Assembly (NCBI GenBank): GCA_028274465.1
Contig: CM051456.1
Location: forward strand, 93,544,753 to 93,608,752
DNA: 64,000 nt
From: Plantago ovata
Lineage: Eukaryota; Streptophyta; Magnoliopsida; Lamiales; Plantaginaceae
Direction of reading: 5' to 3'
The position numbers and the translations under genes were made by a program. The notes beneath the pieces were generated by a model. The model worked only from the letters and a program-made list of their open reading frames with translations, was not told the origin of the DNA and searched no databases. This document shows positions 31,177 through 39,682 of this stretch, one piece after another (position 1 is the stretch's first letter; the number at the start of each line of letters is the position of its first letter).

Positions 31177-32088
31177 ATGAGTCAACGAGTTCCTTTGCCC
31201 CGGTATGTGATGCCTCGAGGGACTTGTATAACATTGGATGAAGATTGCAAGGATTATGACTTTGATCCTTCGTACTACTCCATTCTCTCCATGTTTTCGA
31301 TGGGTGATGATCCAAGAGGGTTCTTAGACACGTACGAGGAAGGTGTGTTGAGGATACCTCGTGAGAATGTGGAGGGGGTTATTTTATCACATGAGCAACT
31401 TTTTATGAGAGGATTTATGGGAGCCTTGAAAGGGTACGCTCGAGGATGGCTCAGAATCCCGCCGGAAAAATCGTTGCGCACTTGGGGTGAAGTAACCAGC
31501 AAGTTTCTGGAACATTGGGATAGGGACTCACCTCCCGGGTCAAGGGCATGGACGTCTCGCTTCAGTAGTCAGCCACCAGAAATCGACATTGCCGATGAAG
31601 AGGAATGTGGAGAAGAATCCATTGATGAAGTCTCCTCAGTGCTTAGCTTGGATTCCACGTCCTTACTTGCGAATGTCGAGGTTGTTGGTCAAGAGGAAAT
31701 GGTGGAGGAGGTGATGACTGAATCCATTGCTTCACTTGAGTCAGAAGGTGATGGCGTGAGTTGTGTTGAGGTCGAGGAGCCAATCTCTGAAGATTTTGGT
31801 GTCTCTGAATCAATTGCGGAAGATACTCTTGATCTTGACTCCTACGTTCTTGTCCATGCACCCACCTATGAGTTCCAAAGGAGTTTTGATCCTCTTTTCT
31901 CCTTTTATTTTCCATCTGATTCCCTTGGTTATTTTTTAGATTTTTATTTTATTGGTTTTGTTAATTTTAGTTTTCAGGGAATCATGGACTTGCTTGAGCA
32001 GATACGGAGAGGGGCCAAGGATGGTTCCCAAGATGCGAGGAGTGATGGAACGGATGCACAAGATTCGTTTGCATTTGATAATGGATAA
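31177..32088 (+). CDS. Gag-stub protein with acidic tail (non-autonomous Athila-like element)
   Basis: An intact 303-codon ORF, the only long frame of the element. Residues about 42-115 resemble the retrotransposon gag fold (GFLDTYEEGV, FMRGFMGALKGYARGWLRIPP, SLRTWGEVTSKFLEHW), comparable with the segment around YLHDIDDF...SWLSSLP...TWEKVFSAFMEKYF in the full gag at 43532-45226. After that the capsid sequence stops and is replaced by about 120 Glu/Asp/Ser-rich residues, a hydrophobic aromatic stretch (FYFPSDSLGYFLDF) and a short polar C-terminus. There is no zinc knuckle, protease or pol. The start is the first ATG after a leader of about 330 bases and is shared with copy 1. Whether it is made into protein is unknown; retention of the frame suggests a cis role, for example packaging. 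Confidence 0.7.
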   Translation: MSQRVPLPRYVMPRGTCITLDEDCKDYDFDPSYYSILSMFSMGDDPRGFLDTYEEGVLRIPRENVEGVILSHEQLFMRGFMGALKGYARGWLRIPPEKSLRTWGEVTSKFLEHWDRDSPPGSRAWTSRFSSQPPEIDIADEEECGEESIDEVSSVLSLDSTSLLANVEVVGQEEMVEEVMTESIASLESEGDGVSCVEVEEPISEDFGVSESIAEDTLDLDSYVLVHAPTYEFQRSFDPLFSFYFPSDSLGYFLDFYFIGFVNFSFQGIMDLLEQIRRGAKDGSQDARSDGTDAQDSFAFDNG

Positions 32089-32271
32089 CATTAGTGGTAA
32101 TGGTTGCATGTAGTTTAGTTTTATCACTTTCTTGCATTGCATGCATATTTATTTTGAGCATGTCATTGTGTTTTATTCTATGTTTTCGTATGCTTTTGGT
32201 GATAAAATAGGTTTTAAGATGATAATTATGCGTTATGGGAGGAAAAAGGCGTCTCCAGGAGTCTGGAGTTG

Positions 32272-32385
32272 CCAGGCGAACCGCCCCCCACGTGGAGCGA
32301 TTTGCCTGGCAAGTCCAGACTACCTGGGACGTTCTCGACGCCCCAGACAAATCGCCCCCCACCTAGGGCGGTTCGCCCCGGGTTT
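32272..32385. repeat. Internal GC-rich palindrome cluster, copy 2
   Basis: Equivalent of 28465-28556, but part of the spacer is in inverted order (GCCTGGCAAGTCCAGACTACC), as if a segment between two palindromes had flipped. It ends with GGGCGGTTCGCCCCGGG. Confidence 0.8.
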
Positions 32386-33486
32386 CCAGAAACCCGGAGT
32401 TACGGATTTTCGTTCGGAAACCCAATTTTCTCCTATTATGCTAAATTATTGATCTTTTTACTTCTTTTATCGCCCGTTTTGGTTTCTCACGAGTTTCCTT
32501 GAGTCATATAGGTTACAGGTACAAGTTAGCTTTCACCTTAAATCCACTTTCGACGTTCGGGACGAGCGACGACATTCAGGTTTGGGGAGGGGGTTATACC
32601 GTTACTATGACTTGTTTTTCGATTTTGAGTGTTGTGAGTTTGTTTTCCTTTTTTGTAAAATTTGTGCTCCAACCTATTCTTTCGAATAGATTTTGGGAGG
32701 TCGATTGAGAGTCATTGTAATTTCTTTTTCGTTGTGCTACTGCTAGCTATATACAAAAAAAAAAAAAAAAGAGAAAATCGAAAAAAAAGGAAAAAGAAAA
32801 ATTCCAGAAAAAAGAAAAGAATCTGGAAAAGAAAAAAATGAAAACAAGAAAAGACCCCAAAAAAGCAAAGAAGGGTCCAAAGAAAGCCAAAAAGCAGTTT
32901 AGCAAAGTGTTTGTCTCGTTTTTCAATTCTTCTGATCTTCGTAATCGAGTTGTAATTTTTGTCTTTTGTTTGTTTCGTGTTATCTGTTCTAGACCACCCT
33001 CGTCCTGCCATTCAGGAAGTGGTGATTACTTTATGACTTTGCTTGAGAGATGGGTAGAATAGGGGAGTGTGAACTTTTAGGGAACCCTCCTTTGTTTGAT
33101 GAGAGCCAGTATTGGTTCGAACTCTTTGAGGGAAGTCTTAACTTGGTGAACAGTAGTAAGTTCTCAGTTTCATAGGCACGGGACAACCATTTTTATTTTA
33201 ACATGTTTCATTGCGTCGTCACTGACTAGGTCCAGGTAGAGAATGTTACGAGAGACTATCTTGTTTAACATAGTGCATATGTGAATGTGTATGAGTCAAT
33301 CGAGGCATTCTTCAACCAATATCCATGTTATGATTTTTATGGTCATTGTTCATAAGTTTTTGATAGACTCAATAGATTAGTTCATTTTAATTGACATGAG
33401 ACTCCATTTTGTGCGTTGCATTGGTTTTTTGCATTAGAGTCTAGCTTAGTTGCTTGAGGACAAGCAAAGGTTCGGTTTGGGGAGTT
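32386..33486 (+). other. 3' non-coding region of internal copy 2
   Basis: Same layout as 28557-29661: CTATTC/GAATAG hairpin (about 32678-32693), purine tract 32755-32900 and the polypurine tract GGTTCGGTTTGGGGAGT at 33470-33486. Confidence 0.7.
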
Positions 33487-34557
33487 TGATGAACGTATAT
33501 TTTACACTTTCATTCGAGTCCTTTTCACCAATTTAGCTATCCTCTAGGTTAATTTAGCTTATATTTTAGTTCATTTTATTAGAATATTGTCACGTTTCCC
33601 TTTTCTTTGCATTTTTCAGGTTTTAGGTAAAAAAACGTATGTTTATGGGCAATATTGATGAAGAGGACGAAGTTTTGGTGTTTCGAGGACATTCGTGGTG
33701 TATCTAGAAGGTTCCAGATGAGATTTGAGGCCTAGGGAACGAGTTTCAAGGCTTTAAGGTCACTAGAAGGCAAAATCGAGTCCAAGAAGGAAACCAACTC
33801 AAAAACTCACTGACCACCGACTCTGCCGGTCCCGGGCGGATCGCCCGGGATGTCGGGCGATTCGCCTGGCACCTGGGGCGGTTCGCCCGGGAGGTTCCGC
33901 ACTCTATATATAGTTTTGCCTATTTTCTATGTTTTTTTCATACCTCTTCACCTTATTTTGAGAGACAAATTCTCCAGAGCCTGTTCTGGGAATTATTAGC
34001 ATAGAAAACTCTTTTTCTTATTGATTTGGAAGCTTAAGCATAGTAATTGGACATCTTTGATTCTCGATTCTTGCTTGTGAGTTAGCAATTCATCGGAGAT
34101 TGACAACCTTCGTTTGTAACTTGTATCTCACGATTTTTCTGCTTTTATTTATTTCATTCAACATGTTTTCATTCAATCTTGCTTTGATTCTTGTTGATTG
34201 CAATTTATCTATGAGTAGCTAAATCTATCGTTGGTAGTGTTGAATTGAAAGGAACACATAAGACAATTCACGATCATAGATTTTATACAAACTTCAAGTA
34301 CTTCATGCATGATTATTACCCATTGCTTTGATTGATCATCTAACTTCCATCATATTGATAAGAAAAGTCTGTGCTTTACTTGATTCCTGATTTATAGTTT
34401 AAGTTAAATTAGATAAAGCTAGTTATAGTCCTTAGAGATCGACAGTCGAGGTTATTTTACTTCTACACTACGTGCCTTGGTTTTCGTTGTAGTTGTGAAT
34501 TGTCTTTGGCTAAAAACAATTTATTTGATTAATTGAGTCTGACAATCTCGTTCATCA
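33487..34557 (+). repeat. LTR C of Athila-like array, internally deleted
   Basis: 1071 bp. About 117 bases present in LTR B (between CGTTGGT and AGTGTTG) are missing near 34236. Palindromes start at 33831 (CCCGGGCG-GAT-CGCCCGGG), with a TATA box near 33904-33914. Confidence 0.92.
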
Positions 34558-34745
34558 CCAACAACACCATTTCCATCTCTTGCACCCATTCTCTATACTT
34601 CCGTACCAGACCGACGAGATTGGGAGGACCAATTTCATCTCCTAAAATCAGCTCGGATCCTCCTTTGCCATGCTAATTGCAGTCCGGATGTTATGGCACT
34701 AAGCCCCAATTCGGTGATGAAGGTTGAAGGGGAGAGATGTGGGGC
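34558..34745 (-). pseudogene. Host-gene exon fragment cut by LTR C
   Basis: The minus strand reads about 32 open codons (LGDEIGPPNLVGLVRKYREW ...) from 34654 down to the LTR C junction, with further coding-like sequence upstream in another frame. Codon choice and amino-acid composition look protein-like, but the family is not recognised. It points towards the exon at 4779-4507, so both could have belonged to one gene now separated by 30 kb of retrotransposons; this is inference. Confidence 0.35.
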
Positions 34746-34812
34746 GGAGACACCAGATGGGGTCGGGAGGTGGAGGTAAGTAGTTAGGGTTTAGGAAATA
34801 TGGAAATTAATA

Positions 34813-35065
34813 CTCATCAGTCCCGATCATTTCTTTACCTTTGGTTTTGTTGACTTTTTTTTGCCCTATTTGACCTTGGTTTACTCCTAAACTATAACGA
34901 AAAATTAATTTATGAAAGTACATTATGAAAATATAGTGTCTCTACTTTCATTATATAATTTCATTAATTATTTTCTAGTTAAGATTTCAGAATTTATTAC
35001 AGGTCAAATGGGGCTACAAAAAAGTCAACAAAACAAACCTAAATAAATGACTAGGACGGAGGGAG
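34813..35065. mobile_element. Stowaway-like MITE
   Basis: The right end reads inward CTCCCTCCGTCCTAGTCATT and the left end CTCATCAGTCCCGATCATTT, giving imperfect terminal inverted repeats, with TA dinucleotides on each side (34811-34812, 35066-35067). Length 253 bp, no coding: typical of Tc1/mariner-derived MITEs. Confidence 0.75.
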
Positions 35066-35198
35066 TAGAAAAGAGGAAAGTAGGTAAGTAATATATATAA
35101 AGGAAAAATAGAAAGAAAAAAATAATAATAATTCGGGTCTATTCAGTCCAACCTAGAAATTTCCCTGTTTGGATCGGAACCGGACTGAACCTGAACTT

Positions 35199-35510
35199 TT
35201 AGATTTCTAAGGACCGAAGACTGAACCATATGCGGTCTGGGCTGGACCAAACCCGAATATTCGGTCCTGTTTCGGTCCGGTCCACTTTATGCTTAGCCCC
35301 TACTTGAGAGATCCTATAGTCAACTAAATCAAACAGCATCTGACTTCTCTTAATAACTTTTTCCTTGTTGTTCTTCATGGTATCAGTATAGTCGAATATA
35401 ACACAACAAATGTCCACTTTCTTGAAGAAAAACTATAATCTCTCTGATTTGTCAACTTCTTCAAAATTTGGCAAGGCCTTATATGATGAAGCTGATCATG
35501 GCTGCAGCAG
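35199..35510 (-). pseudogene. PP2A regulatory subunit B' (B56) N-terminal fragment
   Basis: The minus strand reads LPNFEEVDKSERL, then TAG, then FFFKKVDICCVIFDYTDT and IKRSQMLFDLVDY. This matches the start of the conserved HEAT-repeat body of plant B56 subunits (consensus FIKKLN.CCVVFDFTDP ... IKRQTLLELVDYV). The in-frame stop near 35448 and the loss of everything after VDY, where unrelated GGTTCGGTCC-rich sequence begins, show it is dead. A longer copy lies at 50940-52510. Confidence 0.75.
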
Positions 35511-35551
35511 GATAAAGAAAAACTAATGAATAATCAATGGACAATTAGGCC

Positions 35552-35895
35552 TTTTTTTTTAAATATCAAAGATACTTCATAATTTAAAGAGCATTAGGTT
35601 TTACAAGCCGAATAACAGGAGTAGAGTCTGAAATTAAAGAAACAGAAAGCCACGGAGGGCATACATCCCAGATAAAATGGAAAGTATCATAAAAGGGGAC
35701 ATTTCTTCCAAAATTCTTCTTTCGGGCTTCATTAGCAAGAGAGTCAGCAGTTCCATTGCATTCCCTATATACAAAACGAGCTTCCACTTGTTCCCAATGA
35801 TTTAGCAGCTCAAGAGCTTGCAAAATAGTCAGTAAGTGCACCCCAGCTACTTCCTTCATGTTCAACTCGCTACTTGTATATATTTTCTTCATTCA
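35552..35895 (-). pseudogene. Retroposed RNase H (RVT_3-type) fragment
   Basis: A 102-codon frame matching the C-terminal half of a plant RNase H-like domain: LLNHWEQVEARFVYRECNGT and ADSLANEARKKN correspond to the V.R..N..AD.LA motif. Downstream on the same strand is an A-run (35552-35561), consistent with a 5'-truncated LINE or processed copy. The catalytic N-terminal residues are absent. Confidence 0.65.
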
Positions 35896-36034
35896 TAAAT
35901 TCTTGCAAATTAGAATTAATGTGAGGAAACAGAGATAACACACTATACTGTATTAAGTTGTTGACTTGGTGAACATAATAAGGTAAGCTAGCTAGCTAGT
36001 ACAGAAGGTATAATATATCCAAGGTAATAATGAA

Positions 36035-36716
36035 GGGTCAATTGCAGATTTAGTCCCCTATGTCTAGGTTCACTTTGGTTTTGGTCCTCAGTTTCATCGA
36101 ATTGACGAATTCAGTCCCCAAAGCGTATAATTCTCCGTATAAATGTCATAATTCGCCCTAATTCACCGTATTTTGCACTAATGCTTCCCCAATTCATTGC
36201 CAAGTCATAATAATGAGATTTTAATTTTTAATAATATTCAGAAAAGTAAAATAAAATCAAAGGTGGAGGAGCAGCTTGCTCCGCAGATCTGCTCTTCGCC
36301 ACTGTTAGGCGGAGCAGTCAGAGCGGAGCAGATCTGCTCCGCCATTTTCCCTGCAAATGGCGGAGCAGATCTGTGCTCCGCCACTATTAGGCGGAGAAGA
36401 TCTTCTCCGCCTGGGTTAGGTCGAGCAACCTTGCTCCGCCACTATTTGGGTGGAGCTCGGCTGCTCCGCCTTTGTTATTAATGTTTTTTTTCTTTGATTT
36501 TTGTATTTTTCTAAAATTATTTTTTTCTATAAAATCTATTAATAATGTTTAAATTATTTTTATAAAATTTTAAATCCCAATATTACATTTTGTAAAAGAA
36601 AATTAAATTAGAACAAATAGTCATTCAACACGTGTCCGTATAAGACCATATATTAAGCGTATAGGACCAAAATCGAAGTGGACCTAGGCTTAGGGGACTA
36701 AATCTGCAATTAACCC
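36035..36716. mobile_element. MULE-like MITE with about 55-bp terminal inverted repeats
   Basis: Left end GGGTCAATTGCAGATTTAGT and right end (reverse complement) GGGTTAATTGCAGATTTAGT match for about 55 bases, through ...TTTTGGTCCT. A perfect 10-bp target duplication TAATAATGAA flanks it (36025-36034 and 36717-36726). That length suits Mutator-like elements. It is 682 bp, encodes no transposase, and carries a GC-rich palindrome array inside an otherwise AT-rich body. Confidence 0.88.
36263..36476. repeat. GGAGCAGATCTGCTCC palindrome array inside the MITE
   Basis: Six to eight tandem or near-tandem inverted motifs of the type GGCGGAGCA-n-TGCTCCGCC, separated by CACTATTA or CACTGTTA. One (about 36337-36344 side) is a perfect 22-bp palindrome made of arm GGCGGAGCAGA and its exact complement; others vary in the middle (AAGATCTT, ACCTT, TCGGC). 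The 94-codon frame crossing it is a by-product of the repeats. Confidence 0.85.
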
Positions 36717-36742
36717 TAATAATGAAGAAGAATGGGGCTTAC

Positions 36743-36823
36743 ATGTTTAATTAATATGTCTACCCAGATCTCCTCTGCTTCACAACGTCGTCCCTCCCAT
36801 TTGTCATAGATTTTATTACCCAT
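36743..36823 (-). pseudogene. Orphan exon paralogous to 4507-4779
   Basis: 27 codons from 36823, starting MGNKIYDKWEGRR and ending at a good donor (GTAAGC, 36737-36742). The first residues match MGKIYDNW at 4779. The exon ends next to the right target duplication of the MULE-like MITE. Probably a dead paralogue. Confidence 0.4.
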
Positions 36824-37613
36824 GTGCAGGTTAAAGACCTCGATGGTTAACTCTATCAAACAAAATGAAAAATCTTGTTCTTGACGATGATGGACTTGTA
36901 AAATGATGTAAGGTTGTGGAGAAGAAACAATCTAATTCGCCAATAACTTTGACTATATTTGTTCTTGCGTATGAACTATGAAGTTTAACTACAAATCTAT
37001 AAAACATATAAAGCTAGGTTTGGTTTTGAACAAAGAACACACTTAGAGGTGTGTTCACACTATGTGGCATTTGCCCAAAAATTATTTTTAAAATTAATTT
37101 ATTGCAATTTAATTTTTTTTTTTTGTATTTATAAAAACTAATATTTAATGCAATTTGTAACCCCTACCTATTTTTTTTTGAGAATCAAACTATGACTTTC
37201 AAAAATAAAATTAAAATTTGTTAAAGGTCCTTCATAACACCACTTTGGATACACAAAGGTCATGACCAATTACGAAATTTTACGAGTTACAAAACTTAAT
37301 GTAGTATTAAATGATTTCCATATTGAATATTGAGTATAAATAAATGGACGGATAGTAAAGTAACGTGATAGTGTGATACCCATCCATCCACAAAATATAC
37401 ACATTAAACATACTTCAGAGTTGTCTTAGCCTCCCTAACAAACCCATTTCTATTGAAAAAAAAATATAATGAAGCCTCACTCGGTAATTGTTACGCAGTA
37501 CCCATCCATGAACGACATGCATGATATGGTATAATTTATTTACTCTCATTGTCTTGCGTTTGTGATCTTTTTTACAATTTTACAAAAGTAATTAATTCAA
37601 TAGTGATTGCAGC
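36824..37613. other. Intergenic, no gene seen
   Basis: AT-rich DNA with poly-T runs. No reading frame or terminal repeat recognised. Confidence 0.5.
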
Positions 37614-37948
37614 ATGGAAACATTTCAGAACATATTTGATGTTGATGATTTCTACGAGAATGTAGACATTTCAAGCTTGCCGGTTCGCCCGCTTACGAAT
37701 CCACCTCTTTCAAGACGCGATATGTACAACAAATAAATTAGTGTTGGCGATCCAGATTGCTATTACCGAACGCTAATTGTAACTATCCTCTCGTTGCTTT
37801 TTGGATTTATATTTTTATTTAATTTTCAAGATTTTATAATATTTCTACAATTGGCAGATTGATATGGTGTAGTACAAAATGTTTCAAGGAGTCCATCTTC
37901 TGCCGGATATTATTGCATGTTACGAATTGCACTTTTCAGATCTCAATG
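37614..37948 (+). pseudogene. Gene fragment related to 46.8-47.8 kb, two exons
   Basis: Exon-like sequence from ATG 37614 (METFQNIFDVDDFYENVD...) has a TAA after 40 codons and ends at donor GTAACT (after 37778). A second exon-like block at 37858-37948 has acceptor CAG, then IDMV, TAG, YKMFQGVHLLPDII. The blocks match 46795 onward (GATATTTGATGTTGATGATTTC) and 46890 onward (QIDVIEYKMFQRVHHLLDII). Both in-frame stops show decay. It may be an F-box-type gene (see 46890-47230). Confidence 0.5.
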
Positions 37949-37952
37949 GTTA

Positions 37953-38386
37953 ATTACTTGGACTTTTTTATTAGTTAACCCAGGGCCTCAAAAGAAAACA
38001 TAGAATTGGTCACAATAAATATGCGTAATAGTACGACGTTGATAGCAATTCTTCTTGATCAGAAAAGACAAACCCGTGAAACATTATGCAGCATTTCTTC
38101 AGCTCCAAAGATTATTTTCTAAATTAGTTTATTGCATTTCAATTTTTTCTTTTTTGTTTTATGAAAAGTCATATTTAAGACACAAAAACATAAACTTTTA
38201 CAAAAGAAATCTACCAACATAACCACATCTACGTTCATATCTATAAACATCCTAATATTGAAGCAGCATAGCCATATGTACTTACTTAGTGTAATGACTA
38301 ATGTAATAACGCGACGAATTTTTGAATTGGAACATTATATAGATAAGTTGTATATATTGAACAAAATTAAAAAGCACACTAAGAGG
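37953..38386. other. Intergenic, no gene seen
   Basis: AT-rich. The same DNA resumes after the Athila-type element at 46648. A 62-codon frame at 38258 runs into the LTR and is not a gene. Confidence 0.45.
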
Positions 38387-38391
38387 AACGT

Positions 38392-39664
38392 TGATGAACG
38401 TGCGGATGTCGTGCTCCGAGTTCACGCAAATAAATTTGTAATTTAGCCGAAGGCAATCCACAACTACAACGAAAACCGTAGTGTAGCAGTAGAATGACTC
38501 GAGTGTCGTTCTCTCAGGACTATAACTAGCTTTATCTATTTAACAAGAGAGTATAAAACAGCAGACAGATAGCAATAGGGGGTTTCTAGCAGATAATGGA
38601 GATTGGTGATAGTATGGTCCTTCTTAACATAACGGGTCGATAATCATGCATAAATTCCTCGGTCTTGCATAGAGATCTTTGAATCAATCTAGTGTCCTGT
38701 TGCAAATATTAAGCACTACGAAGATAATTGGTCTGACAAGTCAATCACGATTGTCCTAATGTGTTCCGTAATTATTCAACACTACGAAGATAATTGGTCT
38801 TATGGTCGACAATTGTCCAATTGTGCATAATAATTAATACAACATACGAGAATTTTGGTTACAACTGATCAACGAAATAAAGCAATGACACGGAGTATAA
38901 TGCGCGATATAGCCATTAGCATGATTATCTTCCCTTCGCTAAGAATTCACATACTACCACCAACGATAAGTTTAGCTACTCATAATAGGCATGCAATCAA
39001 CAGAAATCATAGAAGAAAACATGTTGAAAGAATATAAAATAAGTAGAATAAAACTGTAATATACAAAGTTACCGAAGGTTGTCAATCTCCGGATGATGGC
39101 GATCCTACGAGCTCCAAACTGCTATGAAAAAGTATCCCCTAAGCTACGGAACTCCCAGGACAGGCTCCGGAAAGTTCCTACCTAAAACTATAGAGAGAGG
39201 TGAGAAAGTAGGTCTGGAAAGATATGATTTTCGGAGAAAAACTGAGCATTATATATAGGCCCCGAAAAACTACGGGGCGGTTCGCCCCATGGTGCGGCGG
39301 TTCGCCCCAGAGTATTTCTCGCGGAATTCCGCGTTTTCGACGCGTTTTTGGATTTCTTCACCTTTTCGGACTCGGTTTCTGACTTCTAGTGGCCTTCTAA
39401 CCTCCAGATTCGGCCCCTAGACTTCAAATCCTATCCGGAAACCTTCAGATACTCCAAATAGGCTTCTGGAACACCAATTCCTTGTCTACTTCAATATAAT
39501 TGCCCGGAAATCTTCGAATTTCAACCAAAACCTGTAAAATAAAATCTAAAGGGAAACGCGACACTATTCTAATAAAATTTACTAAAATATAGCTAAATTA
39601 ACATAGAGGATAACTAAAATAGGTGAAAAAGACTCGAATGAAAGTGTAAAATACACATTCATCA
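38392..39664 (-). repeat. 3' LTR of Athila-type element (1273 bp)
   Basis: Near-identical to 45390-46642. It carries two palindromes (39275-39312) where the 5' LTR has one. The TATA box is at 39249-39258 (sense CTATATAT). The small ORF 38855-39037 is repeated exactly in the other LTR and is LTR sequence, not a gene. Confidence 0.95.
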
Positions 39665-39682
39665 AACTCCCCAAACCGAACC
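39665..39682 (-). other. Polypurine tract
   Basis: Sense GTTCGGTTTGGGGAGTT abuts the 3' LTR start TGATGAATG. Identical in type to the tracts at 29645 and 33470. Confidence 0.85.

Larger units (their letters stand above)
25841..34557 (+). mobile_element. Tandem Athila-like array: LTR-int-LTR-int-LTR
   Basis: Three LTRs (25841-27050, 29662-30849, 33487-34557) all start TGATGAACGT and end CGTTCATCA. They enclose two internal regions of about 2.6 kb that are near-copies of each other. Each internal region starts with the Athila-type primer site and ends with the same polypurine tract. No target duplication matches across the outer ends (CTTGT left, CCAAC right). Unequal recombination between LTRs of neighbouring or sister elements is the simplest origin. 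No pol is encoded, so the element is non-autonomous. Confidence 0.88.

Noticed and set aside
36197..36481. 94-codon ORF with repeated Cys/Ser/Ala peptides
   Set aside because: It is produced by the palindrome array of the MULE-like MITE; there is no start context or family.
38855..39037. 60-codon ORF present twice, identical (also 45853-46035)
   Set aside because: Both copies lie in the two LTRs of one element, so identity reflects recent LTR synthesis and not protein conservation.
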